A DNA stretch of 64,000 nucleotides from Akebia trifoliata. Lineage: Eukaryota; Streptophyta; Magnoliopsida; Ranunculales; Lardizabalaceae. The notes beneath the pieces are model-generated. The model was given only the letters and a program-made list of their open reading frames with translations, was not told the origin of the DNA and made no database searches. Below are positions 59,201 through 64,000 of the stretch, piece after piece. How positions within the stretch are numbered: the stretch's first letter is position 1; every line of letters begins with the position of its first letter. A program made the position numbers and the translations under genes. The stretch is taken from contig CM030719.1 in the NCBI GenBank assembly GCA_017979445.1, positions 21,049,292 through 21,113,291 on the forward strand, given 5' to 3'.

Positions 59201-60331
59201 GAGAATAAAATCTTCTATTGTTTCCATTTTCGATGGTCAATTGACGGCGTTCCCTTTCCTGATTGGAAACTCCTTTATCCAATAAATCAGAATTTACCTT
59301 AGTATCTTCCCCACTATTGTTAATCCTCCGTGCAGCCAATCTATCAGGAGTATCAGGAACCTCCATAACCATATCAATTTCCATATCATCATCCATACCA
59401 TGCATCTGAAGATTAAAAATCCCAATTTAATCAACTTTATATTTCATTACAAAGAAATTCTTTTTCTCTATCGAATGATAAAAAAATTAAAAATAAAAAT
59501 CTACTTCAGCAATATCATTTTAAAACAAATATGCAAACAATCAAAGATAAAGGTATGGATTACCAAGAACAAAAAGATATTTTAGAATACAATTTCGTGG
59601 AAGAAATATATCTCTTTTTTTATGTAAATGGTGATCCAAAAGGCCCTTTTACAAATAGATTTTCTTACATTTTATTACAAAGAAATTCTTTTTCCAAATT
59701 AAATGATTAAAAAAAATATATACTTTCAATATCATTTTATATAATATTAAAAAAAACACTCTTAATCAAAATGCTGGGAGAATAAAGAAAACAAGTAAGG
59801 AAACCATCAAACGTAAAGGGTCAATTTGGATCACCATTCTTTCTCCAACAACAAAAGATATTTTAAAGAAAAATTTTGTAGAAGAAAAAATCGCTCTTTT
59901 TTGACGTAAATGGTGATCCAAACAAACCATTAAATAATAAAAAATAAATAAACACGATTTAAATACTTTGATTTCTATAAACTGCCCACTCAAAGAAAAT
60001 CAATCCCACAGCAATTAACGCTTAAAAGAAACAAATTAATCAAACCCAAAAATCGACCAAATTAAAAATAAATAAATCCTAAAAAACGAACCAAAATTTA
60101 CAGATCTACAGAAACCCCAACAGTATTGATCCATATAGATGGGAAAAAAAAAATCAATTGAGGAATTTTTTCAGATTTGAATCACAAAGCAACCCTAGCA
60201 AAGAAAGAACAATTTTATAAAGAAAAAAAATCATAGATTACCATTTGTTGATGATATTCGTTCAAATCCAAGAAGGAAAGAAGGATCGAAGTAGAATCAA
60301 AGATGGAGAAATCAAGAGACGACGGATCCAT
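41228..60331 (-). CDS. RING-H2 E3 ubiquitin ligase, 9 exons, about 19 kb
   Basis: Transfers ubiquitin from an E2 enzyme to substrates; the substrate cannot be told from sequence. Exons in reading order: 60331-60242, 59405-58468, 54762-54060, 53846-53763, 51158-50955, 49559-49465, 41730-41634, 41496-41398, 41290-41228. All have GT..AG borders and matching phases: 2373 nt, about 790 residues. The RING-H2 domain is at the very C-terminus (about 745-785): Cys745, 748, 763, His765, His768, Cys771, 782, 785, with the typical CIDPWL and SCPIC. An acidic N-terminal block ([18 protein letters not shown]) and a long serine-rich middle likely lack fixed structure. The middle-to-C-terminal segment [17 protein letters not shown] is helical and typical of the RHG1A-like plant RING group. 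Start choice: the first in-frame ATG after a stop is at 60331; ATGs at 60244 and 59405 are alternatives (761 or 760 residues). Introns 2, 4 and 6 carry transposons. Confidence 0.92.
43376..43610. repeat. left part of a repeat split by Copia
   Basis: Shares GGCCCATGAGGTGGG, GGGGCCCACTAAGGGG, CTATGAGA..AATCTCATGCTCCT and the order of these motifs with the units at 46190-47060. Its right end (GGTATTAGAACAGGTCATGTG) looks like a tRNA-Met primer-binding site followed by the CATGTG that resumes at 46185. So it is the interrupted left part of that array or of an older LTR element. Confidence 0.65.
43611..46184 (-). mobile_element. deleted Ty1/Copia retrotransposon
   Basis: Pol pieces in Copia order on the - strand: integrase C-terminal part (45467-45982, [18 protein letters not shown]), reverse transcriptase (44777-45151, [20 protein letters not shown] and YGLKPSPQA) and RNase H (43951-44307, [20 protein letters not shown]). 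Gag, protease and the catalytic part of integrase are missing, and parts between the pieces are frameshifted. Terminal repeats of about 110-130 bp lie at 43612-43741 and 46076-46184, sharing TATTGGAAATAATGTAGTTT and CTTTCTACAATTCTTC. A purine tract AAGGGGGAA precedes the 3' repeat. ATGTG flanks both sides (43606-43610 and 46185-46189), a plausible 5-bp duplication. It lies in intron 6 of the E3 ligase gene, same strand. Confidence 0.85.
46185..47060. repeat. degenerate tandem array, about 140-260 bp units
   Basis: GTGTTCAAGTCTCCTCAACG-type motif recurs at about 46188, 46449, 46589 and 46828. Between occurrences come CCCACTAAGGGGGAG, CTCTGGACTATGAGATAAA, ATTGGTTAATGTC and CAAAGGTAGACCTTGGCAAA in constant order. 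Unit length varies by internal deletion. A G run (46619-46643) sits inside one unit. Its left neighbour is 43376-43610, beyond the Copia insertion. It lies in intron 6 of the E3 ligase gene. Confidence 0.75.
46619..46643. repeat. poly(G) run
   Basis: About 25 consecutive G residues following a short GT repeat. Possibly overestimated or underestimated in sequencing. Confidence 0.9.
47839..49015 (+). pseudogene. LINE 3' remnants in E3 ligase intron 6
   Basis: The frame [20 protein letters not shown] at about 47908 matches the start of the LINE zf-RVT region. A QCSMCEV piece downstream may be its first zinc ligands. Two A-rich ends (48700-48710 and 49012-49022), each after an AT-rich 3' stretch, suggest one or two LINE-type 3' ends. 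The middle part (48130-48690) has no clear coding match. Confidence 0.5.
53426..53709. mobile_element. Mutator-like MITE with 9-bp duplication
   Basis: About 65-base terminal inverted repeats: left GGGTATTTTAGAAACAAACC, right complement ending TTTCTAAAATACCC. Inner pairing includes AATTGGTGATATTAGATTTA. The flanking direct repeat TATCTTTTT is perfect over 9 bases (53417-53425 and 53710-53718), the mark of Mutator-superfamily insertion. It is 284 bp and non-coding. It lies in intron 4 of the E3 ligase gene, 53 bases from exon 4. Confidence 0.9.
55340..56060 (-). pseudogene. LINE polyprotein C-terminal remnant
   Basis: On the - strand, [20 protein letters not shown] at about 55880 is followed by [20 protein letters not shown] and [15 protein letters not shown], the CxxC..H..C layout of the zf-RVT region of plant LINEs. 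Nearer the low-coordinate end follow [11 protein letters not shown] and the tail [12 protein letters not shown]. Stops and frame changes interrupt it. It is 5'-truncated and inserted in intron 2 of the E3 ligase gene, same strand. Confidence 0.7.
57626..57877. mobile_element. hAT-like non-autonomous element 2
   Basis: Starts TAGGGGCGGATTAACAGTGG and ends CCTGGCTCCGCCCCTTA. It is the reverse-orientation relative of 21002-21263: its right end complements that element's left end, including CCTGGCTCCGCC. The flanks CCATCTAT (57618-57625) and TCATCTAT (57878-57885) match at 7 of 8 positions. It is 252 bp with repeated TTGCCCCCAC motifs, and lies in intron 2 of the E3 ligase gene. Confidence 0.85.
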
Positions 60332-60403
60332 ACAACATCAAATCAATCCCTCTTCTCAGTCTCAGAGCTCATGGCCCCTCATCCCCTGGAACCCTATCGT
60401 CAC

Positions 60404-60410
60404 TATTTAT
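60404..60410 (-). promoter_or_regulatory. TATA-box candidate of the E3 ligase gene
   Basis: ATAAATA on the - strand, about 75 bases before the most upstream in-frame ATG. The position would give a leader of some 40-50 bases. Only the motif and its spacing support it. Confidence 0.4.
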
Positions 60411-61092
60411 GCCATACGGTTTGGTGCAATTTTGAAATCATAATTGGGCCTTTTCATGGGCCGTTGTGAAGCCCACAATTTAATAGAATCCAATTCAACG
60501 GCTAAAAATCACCATACACGCATCATTTGATCAGAGATAGTGCCACCTACTTTTATAAAAAAAAAATATAGTGCCACGTGGCACTTTAAGGTGTGTTGGT
60601 GTTAGTGCGATACGTATGGGTAAGTTGTAGGGTTGCTAATGGATCGGATCAGACCTGAAATCCGATACAATAACTTCAGGCTGAGTTCGGGCCAGCCCGC
60701 CCGAGTTGCAACCCTGGATATTTTAGTGGAGAACAAGGAATAAATAATTCTTTTATGTTAATCTTAAATGATTAAATACTATTTTGAAATATTTAATATA
60801 TTTTTATTTGACTAATTGTATTGAACGTGTAACATGTTGGACCATGGTTTTAAAACCCGTTTTGACATCTCGTCTAGTCCATGAACAAGACCGAGTCGTC
60901 TCAGACAAGATATCCAATTTATTTGAGTTTTCTCGGTTGAGATTTTAAAAAAAAAAAAAAAGTCTTAGAATTAAAACAAATCATGTTTTTTAGACAACTT
61001 GTCATTTGTCAACTCGTCTTGTTGGTAGACGATGCCGAGACAACTCGGACTAATTGTCTCGATCTCAGATAAGATTTAAAACAATAAACGAT
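60411..61092. other. intergenic, with a short hAT remnant
   Basis: 60628-60716 starts TAGGGTTGCTAATGG and ends TTGCAACCCTG, a short inverted-ended relic with the same terminal motif as the elements at 28986 and 39102; no duplication was found. 60850-61085 is a repeat with ATGGTTTTAAAACCCG at one end and AGATTTAAAACAATAAAC at the other. No coding sequence. Confidence 0.5.
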
Positions 61093-61480
61093 ACATTGAA
61101 ACTTACGCAGTCTATACATGGCTGACGTGATAAGAGCATGTACCTATAGAACTTTTTCCTTATGTATCCTGAAGAAAAAGATCGATGGCTCTGTGTCTTT
61201 GCCACATCAGCCACGTACGTTCACATTGAAACTTACGCAATTTATACATGATTGACGTGGCAAGGGCACATACCTATAGAACTTTTTCCTTATGTATCTC
61301 AAAGAAAAAGATCAATGGCTCTGTGTCCTTGCCATATCAGCCACATACGTTCACATTGAAACTTACGCAATCTATACATGGTTGACGTGGCAAGGGCACA
61401 TACCTATAGAACTTTTTCCTTATGTATCCCGAAGAAAAAGATCAATGGCTTTGTGTCCTTGCCACATCAGCCGCGTACGT
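61093..61480. repeat. tandem repeat, about 130 bp x 3
   Basis: Three head-to-tail copies begin ACATTGAAACTTACGCA at about 61093, 61222 and 61352. Each carries CCTATAGAACTTTTTCCTTA, AGAAAAAGATC and CACATCAGCC, with about 5-10% divergence. Within each unit TGACGTGGCAAGGGCACA pairs with TGTCCTTGCCACATCA, so every unit can fold into a hairpin. Open frames across it (61292-61540) repeat the same peptide and are not a gene. Confidence 0.9.
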
Positions 61481-62483
61481 TTCAGCACATCCTTTTATCA
61501 CAACTCTGTAAATAAATCCCTTAATTTACCTATATTTTGAACAAAACTCTATAAGAATCTCAAAGATAATGGAAGACTTAGCAAAAGCAAAGTTTTACAA
61601 ACTTTTGAATCTTTGCAAATGCTTAAAAATATCTACATATTTATACCCAGAAAAATGAAGCTTAAAAAGTAGATAAAATCTCATTTAGATGGAATTTTTC
61701 AATCAAAGAAAAAAAGATGGTATCAACCAAAATGTTCCACTAAAATAGACACAAGACTTTGGATCATAGAAATAAAATTTTATAGGACCTTTTATCTTAG
61801 AAAAGTTTTTCTCAGAAAACCAAAACTGTCTTGACCAAAGAGTTTCAAAACTATTAATTTTTCGGAATCAAATGTTTTGTTTCGAGCTCAACTGAAATTG
61901 AAATGTCTTGGACGAAACATTTCAAAAAGGCATGAAACTTTAAACTGCATCCCAACCTGCTAAATATATAAGGATGCCATGCGCTTTCAAAAGGCAAGCA
62001 AAGCCTTTAGAGGTCTGTTTCGACTTTCAAGGAAGATTTGTGCTTGAACTCTTTTGAAGTAGAACACAATAATCTTATATTCTAACTCAAGCATAGAAAC
62101 CCATGTACTAGTGTTACGAATTTTCTTCTCTTCATATAAAATTTGTTTGTTACAGATTTTAACTTTTGCTTCAAGATTTTGTATCTAGGAGAAACAGAAG
62201 CTCAGGGCTGTTCGTTTGGAATAGAAAAGCCAACTCAATTGACTTTTTTAGCTTTTAAGCCAAAAAAGCTCCGTAAACAATGTTCGTTTGAGCTCTTTTA
62301 GCTCCAATGAAAATCAATAAAAGTAAAAAATCAGCTTTTATTCAGAGACGTTACGGAGAGGCTTCTTTCTTTTGCTTCTGTACAAAGCCGAACATCGAAA
62401 ACGGCTATTGAATAATGACCAAAAAGCCCTTCATCTTTTTCTCTATTTCCAACGAAAAAACAGTCTGTTTCGTTACAGACTTC
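61481..62483. other. no gene recognised
   Basis: AT-rich. At 62205-62400, GGGCTGTTCGTTTGG at one side and AAGCCGAACA at the other, with pairs such as AAAAGCTCC / GAGCTCTTTTAGCTCC between, suggest another degenerate inverted-repeat element. Borders are not clear enough to call it. Confidence 0.4.
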
Positions 62484-62840
62484 GAACGACTGTAAACCCT
62501 CTCGTCACTCTCTACTCTCACTCTCGACTTCGTTCTTCTTAGATTTCTCTCGGCTCACACCTCCTCGTCAACGCCGAACGACTGTAAACCCTCCTCGTCA
62601 CTCTCTACTCTCACTCTCGGCTTCGTTCTTCTTAGATCTCTCTCGGCTCACACCTCCTCGTCAACGTTGAACGACTGTAAACACCTCCTCGTCACTCTCC
62701 ACTCTCAATCTTGGCTCACACAAATCGATCTCTCAAGGGTAAACCCCTCGTCGTCACTCTCTACTCTCATTCTCGGCTTCCTTCTTCTTAGATCAGTCTC
62801 GGCTCACACAAATCGATCGCTCAACACTCTCTACAGATCG
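62484..62840. repeat. pyrimidine-rich tandem repeat, about 91 bp
   Basis: Units begin GAACGACTGTAAACCCTC or AACACCTC at about 62484, 62575 and 62667. They continue GTCACTCTCTACTCTCACTC, CTTCGTTCTTCTTAGAT and CTCGGCTCACACCTCCTCG. The third unit is partly deleted, and a further partial unit (CGTCACTCTCTACTCTCATT) follows at about 62750. CT-rich on the + strand; it may be the leader of an adjacent transcript, but no coding exon was found. Confidence 0.85.
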
Positions 62841-63568
62841 CGAATCTTGGGTTTCCTCATCACTCACGAAGGTAAAATCTCTACTCTCTGCTTTCGATTT
62901 TGTTGCCTCAGTGTATACCCTTCTCTCACCCTCTCCACTCCAAATCTGAACAAAAAACTATGGGATCTCCTGCAACTAATTTATGAGTCTTGTTGGGGTT
63001 GGGTTTGATAGAAAAAATGAACAACTTGCAACTTGTATCCTTACATTTTCACGAATTTTATTTTATTTAATGTTTTCTGTCAAAAACTTGAATTGGTTTT
63101 GTTATTGGGATTGAATCTAAAAGCATGGAAATCTCTTTTGATTCTATTGGATTTTCGTTGTGGGTGAATTTATTTATATTGTTTGCAGCTTTGGATGACA
63201 AGTTTTCTGATTTCTATGGGATTTCTAGTTGTTTTTGTGTTTATTTAAAATTGTAATTGGATAGGTGTGGAATGGGTAAAAAAAACTGGAAATTGATGAT
63301 TGTTATATGTTCAGGATTTGTGGTTGAGTTTCTTCATGATGTTTGAAGCTTTTGCTAATTTTCTGATTAAATTTGTTATTTTCTTCAATGATTTAGTTGA
63401 AAACTTGGATTGGATTGGTGTGGGATTGATAAAAAAGATAGGTTGTTCTACTATTTTTAGGTTGTTGAGTTCCTCGTTGAGATTTGAAGTTGGTTTTAAG
63501 TTATGGTTTTTGCTATTCTTCTCCAAGTATATCTTTGGACAATTTGGAACTTATGGGGAGGTAGGTGA
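62841..63568. other. no gene recognised
   Basis: T-rich sequence resembling an intron or 5' leader: CACGAAGGTAAAATC at about 62865 looks like a donor site after the CT-rich repeat. No downstream coding exon with family resemblance lies within the window. Confidence 0.35.
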
Positions 63569-64000
63569 TAGGGGTGCACATTGGATTGGATAAATCCGAG
63601 ATCCGAACCAATCCGAAGCCTTTGGATTGGATTGGTTCGGATTAAACACACCCACGGTTTGGGTACGGATTGAAGAAAAAAAAATCCGATTAATTTGGTT
63701 CGGTTCCGGATTAGGATATAATAGAACCGAACCAATCCGATTAATTTTTTTATTACCCCAAAGTCCACGCTTAAAAAAAGTCCTACTTGTTTTTAAGGTT
63801 TGAAGATTGGAGGAGATAGAATATTTGGATTGAGGAAGAAGGTATCTATCTTCAATAAGTATGAGAACCGAGAACCGATCCGAACCAAGATTGGATTGGC
63901 TCGGTTCTATAGGGTAATTGGATTGGTTCGGTTTCAAATTTGTAGAACCGATCATGTTTGGTTCGATTCCAATTTTGTCAAAATCCGAACCAATCCGAAC
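63569..64000. mobile_element. hAT-like element start, cut by the window edge
   Basis: Begins TAGGGGTGCACATTGGATTGG, a variant of the terminal motif of the elements at 28986, 39102 and 60628. The body is dense in GATCCGAACCAATCCGA-type short repeats on both strands. The other end and any target-site duplication lie outside the window. Confidence 0.45.

Noticed and set aside
61292..61540. 82-codon open frame
   Set aside because: It is the translation of the 130-bp tandem repeat and repeats its own peptide.

Overview
The window is nuclear DNA of a flowering plant, most likely a dicot. It is AT-rich, its genes are split by many introns with GT..AG borders, and the space between exons is filled with short inverted-repeat transposons, LINE remnants and one Copia element. 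The exact lineage cannot be fixed from the sequence alone.

Two genes can be rebuilt completely. The first, on the + strand at 31680-38711, is a 14-exon gene for a peroxisomal 3-ketoacyl-CoA thiolase (KAT2/PED1 type, 462 residues) that keeps its PTS2 import signal and its Cys/His/Cys active site. The second, on the - strand at 60331-41228, is a 9-exon gene of about 19 kb for a RING-H2 E3 ubiquitin ligase of about 790 residues. Its introns host most of the transposons of the right half. The two genes converge, with about 2.5 kb between their stop codons.

The remaining gene-like sequence is broken or partial. It comprises a LINE RNase H remnant (1-240), exons 2-4 of a dolichol-phosphate mannosyltransferase gene with an altered DxD motif (1578-1961), LRR-protein scraps (11040-11225), a FAR1/FRS-like transposase-derived pseudogene with a zinc knuckle (21360-21995), and a Raf-like MAPKKK pseudogene (22319-25790) whose first visible exon was duplicated by a 584-bp tandem duplication.

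Mobile elements are the main story. Five hAT-like elements have recognisable ends, four of them with likely 8-bp target-site duplications, and a sixth start at the right edge shows the same terminal motif. A Mutator-like MITE has a perfect 9-bp duplication (53426-53709) and a second candidate lies at 11344-11662. There is a cluster of modular palindromic elements in TA repeats (13941-14687, 18536-19401), two related foldback hairpins (6222-6377, 9680-9812), a dispersed short MITE family, and a deleted Copia element (43611-46184) that splits an older tandem-repeat array with a 5-bp duplication. Three unrelated tandem arrays (9222-9427, 61093-61480, 62484-62840) were also found. No tRNA, rRNA, CRISPR or bacterial-type feature was seen. 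I see no convincing new molecular system; the unusual parts are the modular palindromic elements, the foldback pair, and the exon duplication in the kinase pseudogene.
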